Assembly: GCA_003868215.1 (NCBI GenBank)
Contig: QWDQ01000034.1
Span: 62,001 to 126,000 of the forward strand
Reading direction: 5' to 3'
DNA length: 64,000 bases
DNA from: Pseudophaeomoniella oleicola
Lineage: Eukaryota; Ascomycota; Eurotiomycetes; Phaeomoniellales; Phaeomoniellaceae
In this document: one piece after another, positions 43,358 through 54,322 of the stretch
How positions within the stretch are numbered: the first letter of the stretch is position 1
Layout: every line of letters starts with the position of its first letter
The notes under the pieces: generated by a model
Told to the model about the DNA's origin: nothing
What the model saw: the letters and a program-made list of their open reading frames with translations, nothing else
Databases searched by the model: none
Made by a program: the position numbers and the translations under genes

Positions 43358-44286
43358 ATGGCACCCACTCATCGTATAGCTCTTATACAGCTCCATCCGG
43401 AAGTATGGTCACAATGCCTCTCTCTCTACCGCAACTAAGGACCTCATAGCCTCTTGATCCAGAGAACAACTTTTCTCGCGCCGCAGAGTACATACGCAAG
43501 GCGAAGGCCCAGGATGCTAACCTTGCTGTTCTTCCCGAATACCACTTGTTGAGCTGGGTCCCAAATGACCCACGACATGCAGAGCTCGCCGGTAATTGGC
43601 AGACGTATTTAGTGAAGTATCAGGAGCTCGCGAAGACCTTGTCAATATGTATAGTGCCGGGCACCATGGTCAGAAAGATCAAGAATCTTGAAGGAAAGGA
43701 GATCTTAGTCAACGTGGCAGCATTCATTGACAACACCGGGAAGATATGCGGAGAATACCAGAAGAAAAACTTATGGCATCCAGAGCGAATACATCTGACT
43801 GGTTCGGGTGCAGATGTTCCTCATGTCGCTTTTGACACGCCTCTTGGTCGTGTCGGAATGGTGGTATGTTGGGATCTGGCATTCCCAGAAGCATTCCGTG
43901 CCATGGTCAGGGACGGTGCGCAATTGGTGATCGTCCCAACCTTCTGGATGTCAACAGACTGTTCTCCACAAGGTCTTGCACGAAACCCGGATGCAGAAGC
44001 TTTGTTCTTGAATAGTACCTTGACAGCACGAGCTTTTGAAAATACCTGCGGGGTTGTCTTTGTGAACGCAGGAGGGAAGAAAGCAGACGGATTTTTAGGA
44101 CAGAGTCAGGTTGCGATGCCCTTCTTGGGCCCGCTAGAAGGCAGCCTATTGAGTGGGAGCGAGGAAGGCATGGGTATAGTTGACGTGGATATGAAAATAT
44201 TGGATGAGGCCGAGGACAACTACAAAGTTCGTGAAGACATGGCAAGGGAGGATTGGCATTACGTATACGGCGATGAGAAGGACTAG
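43358..44286 (+). CDS. Carbon-nitrogen hydrolase (nitrilase superfamily)
   Basis: Exons 43358-43402 and 43450-44286 give 293 aa. The 47-nt intron joins MAPTHRIALIQLHPE to PLDPENNFSRAAEYIRKAKA. The catalytic Glu-Lys-Cys triad is visible: Glu45 (AVLPEYHLL), Lys120 (GEYQKKNLWHPE) and the Cys of VVCWDLAFPE (about 155). Later blocks are VIVPTFWM, TARAFENTCGVVFVNAGG and SQVAMPFLGP. The family hydrolyses nitriles, amides or carbamoyl compounds. The sequence looks more like the aliphatic amidase/Nit-type branches than plant nitrilases, and the substrate is unknown. GATA sites in the promoter agree with nitrogen-source control. Confidence 0.92.
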
Positions 44287-44605
44287 GAATAGAAATTTCA
44301 AATAGTCTCATAGTATTGATCTTATCCACCAGCGCTCGAATTTTAGCATCACACATAACATCGAGGATGACGCGGTTCCTCTGAAAGAGGACAGGACGTA
44401 ACATAGCGCAAAGGGGTATCATTAGAGTCTGATGGTTCAACAGCAATAGCGGAATGTACCACCAAGAACGGCTAAAAATAGCATCGCGGCCGGCACGCTT
44501 CAACACCATGAGTCTAGGTATCAGCCCGAACCTGTGATCATACACACCTCATCACGTGAAAGAGACGTCGGTGGCGTCACTGGCGCGTATTAGAATGACA
44601 GTCGA
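44287..44605. other. Convergent intergenic region, no gene seen
   Basis: Shared 3' space of the nitrilase and RRM genes. Contains a CATCACGTGAAAG word near 44553. Nothing else recognised. Confidence 0.5.
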
Positions 44606-46076
44606 TTAGGCCCATTGAAGCACAGTCCCTGCCTTGGGCCGCATGCCCATGAGCTCATCGTCGACATTCTCTTCTTCGCCGTCACCAGCATCATCGAGCC
44701 TCAGCATCTGAAAACGATTTTGCATGAATGGTACCTTGACTGGTATTGTGACCTTTGTAAGCCGAGGTTTGACCTTCTCTGGCGGCAACGCTTGATTGCA
44801 CTCATCAAACGCAAAGTCGATTCTTGTGCCTTTGTACTTGAAGCGCGATGACATGCAGTTTCGAGCTGTTATGGCGTGCGCGATAGCGTTGAGAGAGATG
44901 ACGAGATCTCTTCCATTGGGAATAACGGAGACCACTTCCAAACGATAGATATGTTCGAGCTCCTCACAAATAGTGCCGGGAGTCATATCAGCTTTCGCAT
45001 TACGAATCAGTAAATTGCGAGTAGCCCCTCCTTTGAAGACACGGCGGGCAATATGGCCACTCAGGTAGTATTGCTGCGCAGCCCATACCACGTTTATCTG
45101 TGAACGTCTTAGTTATGGTTTCATCACATATATATATAAAACATACCCTCCTGTTTTTGATGTAGATTCCGTCTCTTCGCGCATGTCTCATGAAACATCG
45201 AGCAGCAGAACCATTAACGAACGTAACATAAGCAGCGCGCTCATGTGATGCCAAGTACATTGTCAATATCATCCCGCCCCTGACAACGTTGGCAATGTCT
45301 AAGAGAGTGGTACGTTCGGGGATGTCTTGCAATACAAGAGAGCGGGGGTCGTAGTCATTTGTGAATTCTCTTTCGTCAGAGCTGACACTAGCAGGAGTGT
45401 TAGGTATACTTCCAGAGTCCGATGAAGAGGCTCTCTCCTCATCAATACTATCAATTGATGGTTTGGACTCTGGCGCTTCAGCCTGACCTTTGTAGGGGTT
45501 CGTGGTAACGATTGGTGTTGTGTTGGGAGCTGTACCTGCTTCGGTAGTGACAGAGCTTGTTTTGGCGTCAGTGGCTTGGATCAAGATCTGTCGAATGTCA
45601 ACTCGGGTAATAATAGCTGTGTATTTACCTCGTGGACATACCTTGATAGTAGCATTGTCAACTCCGCCGTTGAGCAGAGCTTTACATAGACGTGCATACT
45701 CGACAGCCGCCAGTTGCTGGGATGTGATTAGCCAGACTGTCAAATGTAGGTAGGATACTAGCCTCTCACCAGCTGCTCCCATTCTGCGTGTGCCACAAGC
45801 TTGACAAGTTCAGCTTTGGTTGGGGTCTGATCTCCAGGAATCTACACTGAATGTCAGCGAGATAGCAAAGATACAGCCTGGCGACATCGTGCAAGCTCGC
45901 TTGGAAAATGGGTGCCTGTGGAACTGTCTGTAATTGGTCTCACTCACATATTGTGCTCTAGGCTCATGTCAGACAAGCAGTCTCATTTCGGAAGTAGAGG
46001 GGGGAAGGTGAAGAACTGACCGTTCGAGCAAGATATCGAATTGCTCTCTGGAGATTGTTACGGATGGTGAGGCCAT
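44606..46076 (-). CDS. RRM-type RNA-binding protein, six exons
   Basis: Exons on the minus strand are 46021-46076, 45948-45957, 45770-45841, 45642-45716, 45147-45587 and 44606-45097, giving 381 aa. The second exon is only 10 nt but is needed for frame: LLERAQY then IPGDQTPTKAELVKLVAHAE. Two RRM-like folds follow: one starting RSLVLQDIPERTTLLDIANV with AAYVTFVNGSAARCFM, and one starting GATRNLLIRNA with ICEELEHIYRLEVVSVI and FKYKGTRIDFAFDECNQALP. This architecture is a fungal RNA-binding family related to Nrd1-like regulators, but I cannot name an ortholog. Intron 4 is 54 nt, in phase and free of stops, so its retention would add 18 residues. Confidence 0.85.
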
Positions 46077-48038
46077 CCTTGTATGAATGATACAAAGGAA
46101 AGGAGAGGAAGCAAAGCGAAGCAATAACGAAGGAGTGGTTACCTGCACCGTATCGCGGTATGAGGAGAAGTATCCTGTTTCGAAAGACTTGGGATGATAC
46201 TGTAAGGCAGTTCGTGGTTCTAGCACAACATACTCGGAAACAACACCAGGCAGCCCCTGAAGCAGGAGCAGAGGGGTTCTTGTTCTTGATATATGTACAG
46301 ACCATCCAAATCTAAGCGCCTCGATGGATGAACCCTGTCGACCCATGATCATGACAACCACAATTTAGGACTATGTGGCGCATTCAGCCCCAAGCGCAAC
46401 CGCAACGACGTCGCTTACTTGGTCCATACAACACACGTTTGCTACCTTGCCACACAGCACATCCTTCGTCGTTCTACTCGTCCAATAAGACGGATGGCAC
46501 TCTTGGCATTGAATCGACAAGACCAGAGAGCGGAGAAGCCTACAATGCAAGTATAGTAATGGAGCATCTTAAGTTCGGACCGTCTTAATGCATAGTACCT
46601 CGAGCACCTACGTAGTAAGTCGGCGAGCGAGTGGAGGTTGAAAAGATGAAGAAGTTTGTGTTCCACTGGAACGATCAAGATCAAGCCTCTCCTTGCGATC
46701 GCCTAAAGTTACAGTAAGTTACTAAGCAGATCACTTTAAAATCGACTTCTCTCTTTCTAATATTCCTTTCCTCGTTCCATCATGTCCGTACAATCTGAGA
46801 TGCCTTGCAAACCTATCTTAGGGTTCGAATGTTCTCTCTCGATTCTGCTAACCTACTCTTACCGGTATTAATCTGATTAGGAGACATCCATTGCTGCTCC
46901 CTTAGTGCCAGGATCACCCACAGCTCTTCTCACCGTGAAGGTCATGTGAAACATCCATTGCTCGAATTTCTCTCTCAATATGCATGATTCCTTGGTGGGA
47001 AATAATCATATCTTCAATTCATCTAGGTCCATTAACTACCAGCTGTCTGCCTGGCCACAAGATTTATGAACTTCCTTCCGCTTGAAGGAGTACGCTCTAA
47101 CCGAACTCTACCGTGGGTTGAAAGTCAAATCGCTTGACATTAAAAAGTGTTATTATCGATGTGCGATATGATAGGATTTCAGAGTCCGGAGCAAGCCTCT
47201 GCAAGCTTAAAGTGGACGAAGTATGCTATCCGCTACAGCTGAGTCAGTCTCAAGCGAGGAAGCACTCAGGCCTCGGTTTCGGTCCCCAAAGATTCGAACA
47301 TGCTATCAGACAATTTCCATGAGATCTAGTCTTATCGGATGGTATGATGCACAAATCTGGCATATGTCGGCATTGGACGTTCATAACATCCCTGTTCTAG
47401 GAAGCCCTACAGCACACTTCCTGGAAAAAGGCCCCCCGCGAAGTATATCTCTGACTCTGCAAGAATGAGCTTTGGCCAGTCAGTGTTAAAAAGAAGTGGA
47501 ATAATGGAGGTTCTACTAAGTCACAGACAACTGTCTTCCTTCAAGAAACGACGTCACGCACCTAACATCCACCGGGCTCAACATCATACAGACGCTCCTG
47601 TCTTTCATGCTAGATGAACTTCCGATTGCAAGAGGCTCAAGCTTTTGTGCTTCCGGATTTTCAGGTGACTAGGACCGCTGCATACGGTGGCGACTGAGAT
47701 CTTAAGGTCCATCCATACACTCAAATCCAGACTTTCCCTCTACTTTGCCCATGAGGTACAGTATAGAACAGTTGCTTCTGCCTGACTGGTACATTTACTT
47801 CGTCACAAGGTCTCAAGTGGATATCAGAATACCGTTTACGCTTCCGCGCCGATCAATTCAGAGAATTGGAAGCTCGTACCGTCTTGCTTGTCACAAGGTG
47901 AACCAGACTTATAAATGTCCTTTGCTCCTCTTCACTTCTCCTCTTCCTTCCATAAAACCCTGCTACAAACATCCTCTGGACATTACCTGAAATCAAGAAT
48001 TAAACCTGGCTTTTGGTCATTACCAGCCCACAAACAAC
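46077..48038. other. Long gene-poor region
   Basis: About 2 kb with only short unsupported frames. A near-copy of the palindrome (CCTACGTAGTA) lies at 46608. A TATA-like CTTATAAATG at about 47908 lies 130 bp before the small secreted protein gene, followed by a pyrimidine-rich CTCCTCTTCACTTCTCC stretch typical of strongly expressed fungal promoters. Confidence 0.5.
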
Positions 48039-48446
48039 ATGCCTACTTTGAGCAGCGTCACCATGTATGCCACTTTTGGCCTCAGCTTGCTCTCAGGTGG
48101 CCTAGTCTCAGCCATGCCTGGAGTAGCATCAACAACTCCTGCGCCCGGTTTCCCAACAATCACGGACCCTGAGTTTCCCCCTGTCCCAGCTCCGCCCGCG
48201 GCAGCAGACTCCGACTCAACAGATCACACCGTCGAGGCGATGGGCAAGGGCAAAAAGTGTCAAAAACGCGATCTCGAGTTCGCCAGCGACATATTCGAGG
48301 AGATGTGCAACCACGAAGACTGGGACTTCATTTCCTGGTGCTGTGGCGACGAGTATGACAAGCTCGACGACAGCGTCAAGGAAAAGTGCACCTACAAGGT
48401 CTTGAAGCATCTCGGCGCCAATTCATCTTCCACACCAACTGAGTAA
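48039..48446 (+). CDS. Small secreted cysteine-rich precursor with Kex2 site
   Basis: 135 aa, single exon. A signal peptide (MPTLSSVTMYATFGLSLLSG, cleavage near residue 25) is followed by a Pro/Thr/Ala-rich pro-region (residues 27-62), a basic GKGKKCQKR segment with a Lys-Arg site at 76-77, and an acidic C-terminal domain of 58 residues. Cys90, Cys101, Cys102 and Cys117 are in this domain (C-x10-CC-x14-C), which suggests two disulfides; Cys74 sits before the dibasic site. The design (signal, pro-region, KR, small Cys domain) is that of Kex2-processed secreted peptides or effector candidates. I recognise no family. A TATA box and CT-rich leader support real expression. Confidence 0.8.
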   Translation: MPTLSSVTMYATFGLSLLSGGLVSAMPGVASTTPAPGFPTITDPEFPPVPAPPAAADSDSTDHTVEAMGKGKKCQKRDLEFASDIFEEMCNHEDWDFISWCCGDEYDKLDDSVKEKCTYKVLKHLGANSSSTPTE

Positions 48447-49472
48447 ACGCCCGCTGCTGTGGTATTCATCAACGTGCCTCGAGCTCGTCAAACTTGGTCT
48501 CTATCCGACAGGGCTGAACCAGGGGTTGCATTGCAAATTCCCAACGATCGAAAACAGTATCTAATTCTCTTTACTTGTCGTTCTATAAACTTATAGTGTC
48601 AAAGCTATCACGGAGTGGTCATTAATCAGATTTAAGAAAAAGAAGAAATCCAACAGGAAAAAAAAAAAGGGAGAAGTAATGGGCAGTTGAGTTATATATC
48701 ATATCGTACAATAGTACCTAGGAAAATTTAAAAGTGCAAGACAAAATCGAATCAAGTCCTAATACAACCGTGTGACAGATCATTGCAGATGCTAGCAACA
48801 TCGCATGTAGTATAGGATATATCATCGTCGTGACTGTCCTCTAATTAACATGGTTGAGTACATACATGAACATAAACAATAGTTAGAAATTGCAAGGATG
48901 TTTTCTTCACTCATATATCAACTTTACACCTGACACACACTCTCTCTCTCTGTGTGTGTGTCTCATTATCGTTGAAAAGTTGTGAGTTTTGTATTTATTT
49001 CGGCCACATCGCTAAAAGCTAGCTACCTTTATATCTACTAACTCTAGCTAGAAAGATGCTGAGCAAGGTTGTCTATCTGTCTATCTAGCCTAGGTAGGTA
49101 GTCAGGTTTCACCTTACTACATACCTAGACAAGTAGCCTCTTGGTCTTGGCTTGGAATATCTGATAGAAAGAGCAATGATGCATCTGCTCTGCTTGTGAG
49201 CTTTTTTCTTTTTTTTTGGGAAATTTTTTCAGCTCTCTTGGTTTTCGTTGTTTCGTGTTTGCGTAAACTCGTCTGCTCATAACGCTGCAAGGGGTAACAA
49301 TGCTGATCGGTTCGGTTGGGAAGCTCGAAGGGAACCGGGTTGGGTGTGCAAGGGAGATCTCTATGTCGTTGTTCTGCTTCTTTGAGTCTCCAGACCTGTA
49401 AAAGATCTTTCCATCGGCCCTCCTGTCTAATAATCGTCTATGCCTTGTGCACAGTGATCTTCAGGGGGGAAG
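48447..49472. other. Convergent intergenic region with low-complexity DNA
   Basis: About 1 kb, AT-rich, with poly-A and poly-T runs (about 48659 and 49202), a CT/GT microsatellite (48933-48962) and TCTAGCTAG/CCTAGGTAGG words around 49020-49100. No gene seen. Confidence 0.55.
48933..48962. repeat. (AC)n(TC)n(TG)n compound microsatellite
   Basis: ACACAC followed by five TC and five TG units, in the shared 3' space of the small secreted protein and HAD genes. Confidence 0.8.
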
Positions 49473-50264
49473 CTAAGCAGCTTCAACCTTGGCCAGGATA
49501 TCTGGGAACTCGGACCAATTCCACATGACGTGTTCCGCACCAAGCTCGCTCAACACAGCGGCAACCTCCTTCTTCTTGTCATCAGAGTCGTAGCTACCAA
49601 CGTATGCGATGGTGTGAATGCCAGCACGAACAGCAGCCAGTGCGCCGGACTTGCTATCTTCAATGGCGACACATTCTTCTGGCTTGACACCGATGACCTT
49701 CATCGCATGAAGATAGATGGCTGGATCAGGCTTCGAGGTGGGCTTCTCTAAGCTAGTAGCGGCGCTGAAGATGTGGTCTTTGGGAAAGTACTGGTCTTGG
49801 CCAACTTTCTCAATTGACGCCTTGACTCGTCGCAAAGCGCTGGAACTGACGACAGCCATACCGTACTTCTTGCTATCGTAGAGCCTCTGGACCTCCTCAT
49901 TAGCGCCAACACAAGGCTGTGCCTTCTCAAGAAGCTTCTTGATGACTTCGTTCTCTTCTTCCTTGACGTAGATCTCGATTTCGTCAGGGGCCATCTCGAA
50001 GTCATGGAGCTTCTGTAGAGAGTTCATCATGCCGCGGAAATTCTGACCGACGAAGTCTTTGATAAGCTGTTGGCCGGTGTAGCGTTCGGGCTTGCCATGT
50101 TTCTCGAGAATCTGGTTGGCAAGGTTCGCGCAAGCTTCGAAGGCAAGCTCTTCAGACAGCACGAGAGTGTTGTCGCAGTCGAAGAGAAGTTCTTTGATCT
50201 AGAAAACGTGTCAGTATTGATGCGACTCAGTTCAAACTTTGTAGACACGACTCACTTGAGGCAT
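49473..50264 (-). CDS. HAD-superfamily hydrolase (subfamily I)
   Basis: Exons on the minus strand are 50256-50264 and 49473-50198, giving 244 aa. The first exon is only 9 nt (MPQ); splicing over 57 nt gives MPQIKELLFDCDNTLVLSEE with the DxDxT nucleophile motif (Asp10, Asp12, Thr14). Motif II is VVSSSALRR, motif III is the Lys in KPDPAIYLHAM, and the acidic motif is VAIEDSKSGALAAVRAG. The helical cap after motif I is that of phosphatase/phosphoglucomutase-like members (DOG phosphatase, glycerol phosphatase and relatives). The substrate is not evident. A TACTACGTAGTA palindrome lies 269 bp upstream. Confidence 0.92.
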
Positions 50265-51052
50265 CTTGGCTACTGCTGACGGCAAAGGTGGATAGTAGGT
50301 AAGAGAGACTGGTTGATGCTGTCACCTTCGTAGCTGGTAGAGGAGCGACCGGAAACGAAGTCTATGAAGCTGTACGAAGTAAGGCAAGAGAAGTTATCAG
50401 TCAGTGAGAAGGAAATATGATAGCTTGCAGTGGGAGAGCTGGTGAGACGGGAAAGCGAGGCGCCTTTTACTGGGGTGAGAGGTTCTTCTGCATGCAGTTG
50501 GGTGAATATTCTGAGTGAATGATTGGATACTGTACTACGTAGTAAAGACACGCGGGGGAATTTGTGGTTGTCAGGGTTCACTTGTTCTTTTGATCTTCGT
50601 GACCCCACCAATTGAATATACAGAGTAAACACGCTGATGATGACGCATTTTCATAGGAGATCCGCGAAACTTCACTTCACTCATACTTCACCATGCATTC
50701 ACATCTCGTCAGATATTCAATCCAGCAACATCGTCGCCAAATTAGGGGGAGATTATGGCACGGGAAATCCAAGGGACTCGATGAGGGGTTCTTAATCTCC
50801 AAAGGAAGCTTGTTCCTCCAATTGAGAGACTCAATGAGGGCTCATCAAGTTCGTTATTGTCGCTATTATAAGTTATTGGCAACTAGATGTATACCTGTAT
50901 TTACGGATGCTCGATCAACCCATGCTCCTTGACAAACGTCGAACTCCTCTTCAATGCAGAACCCAGGCAATCCGCATGCCTCAGTCGAGTCTCCATTTTG
51001 GTTAATATTAACGCCGATTGGGAGGAAACAGAGCAAGTAAACGAGAGATAAA
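50265..51052. promoter_or_regulatory. HAD gene upstream region
   Basis: 788 bp between the HAD start and the alpha-actinin stop, containing one TACTACGTAGTA copy. No gene seen. Confidence 0.5.
50533..50544. promoter_or_regulatory. TACTACGTAGTA palindrome, copy 6
   Basis: Perfect 12-bp palindrome 269 bp upstream of the HAD hydrolase start codon. Confidence 0.6.
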
Positions 51053-53137
51053 TCAATGCTTTCCGTTAGCTATCCCACTTTTAGGAGGGATGTTCTCCTT
51101 TCCTCCACCGATCATGGATGTCGGCCGGGCAACTCGACCCTCGTCAATCATGTTTTCCATAAACGATATGTAATCGAACTTTGGAAGGTCCCGATCTTCA
51201 GCCAGGTCGGGACCCGTATGCTGCGGCATGCTTTGAATCAAATCTTCTATCAGTTCGTCAGGGATCAACGAGTGTCGCAGGTCGAGCTCCGTCACGTATG
51301 GCTGCAGTAGTGTTAGCCGCAAGCATTCAATACAGCAAACTGTTGTAATGCTTACCTTGCCATCAGCCACTTCTCGGAAGCTCTCAAACACTTGCTCGGC
51401 GGTGTTCTGATCCTCTGTGACGCTGACCATAAATGTAATGAACTGTTCAAACCCTACACCTTCTGTCCGCCTGCCTGCCGAATTTCCACAGACTTCAAGG
51501 AATTTCTGATGCATCTCCCCTTCATCGTACACAAGCCCGAGGCTGGCTAAAGCGGCACTGAACTCGAGCTCCGTCAGAGTATTGGAGCCATCACGGTCAA
51601 AATGACGGAAAACACTTTCGAATTCTTCGAGTTGGATCGGCGTGAGATTTGTCATGTTTCGGGCAACCATTTGATTTTCCAGAAACGCAAGTTTCTTTGC
51701 CACACTTGATTTGACAAGACTCATCTCATAAACAAGCTCATCGTAAGTATAGGTGGTGAAGTCATTTTCCTCGATATTAGCCTCCGTGCACTGTTGTTCC
51801 AACTCTGCAATGCCCTCTAGATAAGCATCAAGTGGGGGGAGATTGGAATGCAATCGTTGGGCATGACTGAGCTGGTCCTCAACATCGCCCTCCAAACCAG
51901 AGATAGCCATAGACATCGTGTTCAATGCCATGGCAAAGTCGTTGGCTTTATCTGCGAATGTCCGCCTGAGAGCATTCTTAATGTCTCGGATTGTCTCATT
52001 GATCCGGCGTGATCGCTCGTGCTCATCCTTTGTTAGAGCCGTCCATTGCTGGTCGAGAGCCTCCAAACTCAGTTCTCGAGGTGGCTCATACGGACGAAGT
52101 CTGTATGTGGACAGTTTAGTCTTAATGTTACCAAGTAACGCTGCAAGGTCAGATCTCTCCGCAACCCATTGTCTCTTTTTAGTCTTCTTGTATTGTGCAA
52201 AGTTAGTAGCTTGCTCTTTCGCATCGGTATAGGTGCCAGCAAAAGACGCTTCTTGCCATTCCTTTCGCTGAGCCTGTATCTGCTGTAATAATGCTCGCAT
52301 GCGTCTCTCGTAGGCAGACTCCATCTCCCAAGCCCCTTGCATGTTCTGTACGAACTTCTCGACTCGTCTACCAGCATTCTCAACACGCTCCATTTGAGAG
52401 AAAGCATGGAACCAGTATGCGATATACGTCATCAGCGAGCGTTCATCAGGTCGTGGTACGTCGCACACATCTTCCACGTCCAGCAAGTCAGGGATCCCGA
52501 TCTCTTTCGAGGCGATCTCGAATGCTAACTGCATGTTACCCCTATGATCCGATTTGTCCAAAGAGTCATAATCGATGAGATCCGGGCGGTGTATGTCCAA
52601 CAGAGCGCAAAAGGCAAGGCCATCGTTCCATGAGGTTGAGAAGTCACGCACTTCGACGTCTTCATAACAGGCAGTCTTCCGCTGACACCATAATAACAAC
52701 CCTTCTTTGGCTGTTAACCCTTCCTCGTTGATATCGGAGATTGTGAAGCGCAAAATAAGCGTCCATATCAAGCCCAGTATGATTTTTCTATTCCCGTCTA
52801 CTACGTCTTCAGCGCCGATGTTTGTCATATGTATGCCTTTGCTTGTGATGTAATCCAAGGACTTGTTGACATTTTCGAAGCGCTGTACACGCAATTTCGG
52901 ATTCGAGGCATATCTTCCCAGGGATTCGTTGCTAAGTACCTCCAAGAGGTGGATAAGGATGATACCGTCCGACAGGTCTTTCACCAGATCTTTGACCACG
53001 CTATTGCGCACGCTGATCTTGCTGTTAAGCCTAGAACAGAGTCAGAGCAGCCTTGATGCCTGGAGTATTTGGTAAATATACCATTTCGTAAATGTCTTCT
53101 CCTGGACATTCACCCACTGCTTCTCGGCCACCAGCAT
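51053..53137 (-). CDS. ain1: Alpha-actinin (actin cross-linker)
   Basis: Exons on the minus strand are 53082-53137, 51356-53030 and 51053-51301, giving 659 aa. Splicing restores the start MLVAEKQWVNVQEKTFTKW then LNSKISVRNSVVKDL. Two calponin-homology domains (about 8-115 and 125-235, the second with LLLWCQRKTACYEDVEVRDF) form the actin-binding head. Two spectrin-like repeats follow (about 250-470), then EF-hands (HFDRDGSNTLTELEF). In fungi it bundles actin at the cytokinetic ring and hyphal septa. The last intron (51302-51355) is 54 nt, phase 0 and stop-free, so the reading frame stays open through it, but its GTAAGC donor, CTAAC branch and CAG acceptor are perfect and homologous EF-hand sequence resumes after it. 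Confidence 0.94.
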
Positions 53138-54322
53138 TGCTGTCCAAGAGGCATATGGCGTCTAGGGTATCACGAAGTGAAAGATGCAGACAATCTTGGT
53201 GATGTATAATTTGATTCAGAAGAAATCTTTGGGGTGAGCAGGACAAAGTACCGCTAACTAAGGTATGCAATGTGGAAAGATGGAAGATGTACCTGATTGT
53301 ACTATTCTGGGGTTACCATTCCTAGTAAACTAAGGCAAGTAAATGAAGATGCTGTTTACGGAGTACAAGGTTGCGGTAACCACGATAAGATAAGCCTTGC
53401 TTCTCAATAATATTGACGGGGCCTTTGGCCTTCTCAGGGGTCAAGTCACGTTCACGCGGCAACGCCCGCGTTTCTTCTACGCGTAAAACATATAATAATT
53501 GTCGCTGTGTTTTGTCTCTCCTTTCCATCATCATGATCTTGATGCTAGTCTAGATGCCTCTTGCAATCGACTTCTACACGGCAATTGGGAAACGTTGTGA
53601 TCAATTGAATGTGACAGGTCAAAAGCAATTATTTGATTGGCCAGGGTTATTATGGATATTGCTCCCCCAGCATTCCTTGCGTCTGAACGGGATCCAATCA
53701 TATCCGACCTGCAATGTATGCACACCGCACGTCTTTTCAGACCGCCAACCACCAACAGCGGCCAATCGAACGTAACACATAACTTGCCTCTGTCCCTCAT
53801 GCAGACAGTAGCGTGATATCCATCAGGGTGAGTTGCATCTACCTCACTGCAGACGGGCAAGGAGAAGTTATTCTTGACTGCAGGCGGACATTCGAGTCAC
53901 ACAGTGTGAGAGGAGCGATGAATGTATGAACCTCAGGTTCGATGACTGCTCTTCCATTCTTTTCACCCTGTATCAATCGCAGTATGATCGCAGTTGCAGA
54001 ATGAGAATGTATGGACAGCTTTGCCTTTCACTTATGGACGTCTGGTAGTAATTACACATTATATGTCAAAAGGGGTCGCGGTCTTGGCATGGGATAATGC
54101 TATGTCCCTGACCTGCGTCAATTACCTCACGACTTGAGGTACATCGATCTTCTTTCTGGAAGCAGCAATCGACTCAGATGTAACAATGCCGCGGACAATA
54201 TTCAGTCTGAACTTCAGTTGGGACTTCTTCTCATTCCACTTATCAGATTCCACTGATACTGGCTAGCTCATATCTCATTGTTATCTTTTCACCGTTTGCT
54301 TCGAGTTCTTCTGAATATTGAA
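53138..54322. promoter_or_regulatory. Divergent intergenic region, alpha-actinin-GT8
   Basis: 1.2 kb between divergent starts. No gene, tRNA or palindrome recognised. Confidence 0.5.

Noticed and set aside
46373-46588. 71-codon plus-strand frame in gene-poor DNA
   Set aside because: Short, arginine/proline-rich without homology features or signals.
46825-46850. GGGTTCGAATG, like a tRNA T-loop
   Set aside because: No pairing T-stem and no A box or acceptor stem at the right distance.
53930-53960. GGTTCGATGAC, like a tRNA B box
   Set aside because: Flanks do not fold to a cloverleaf.
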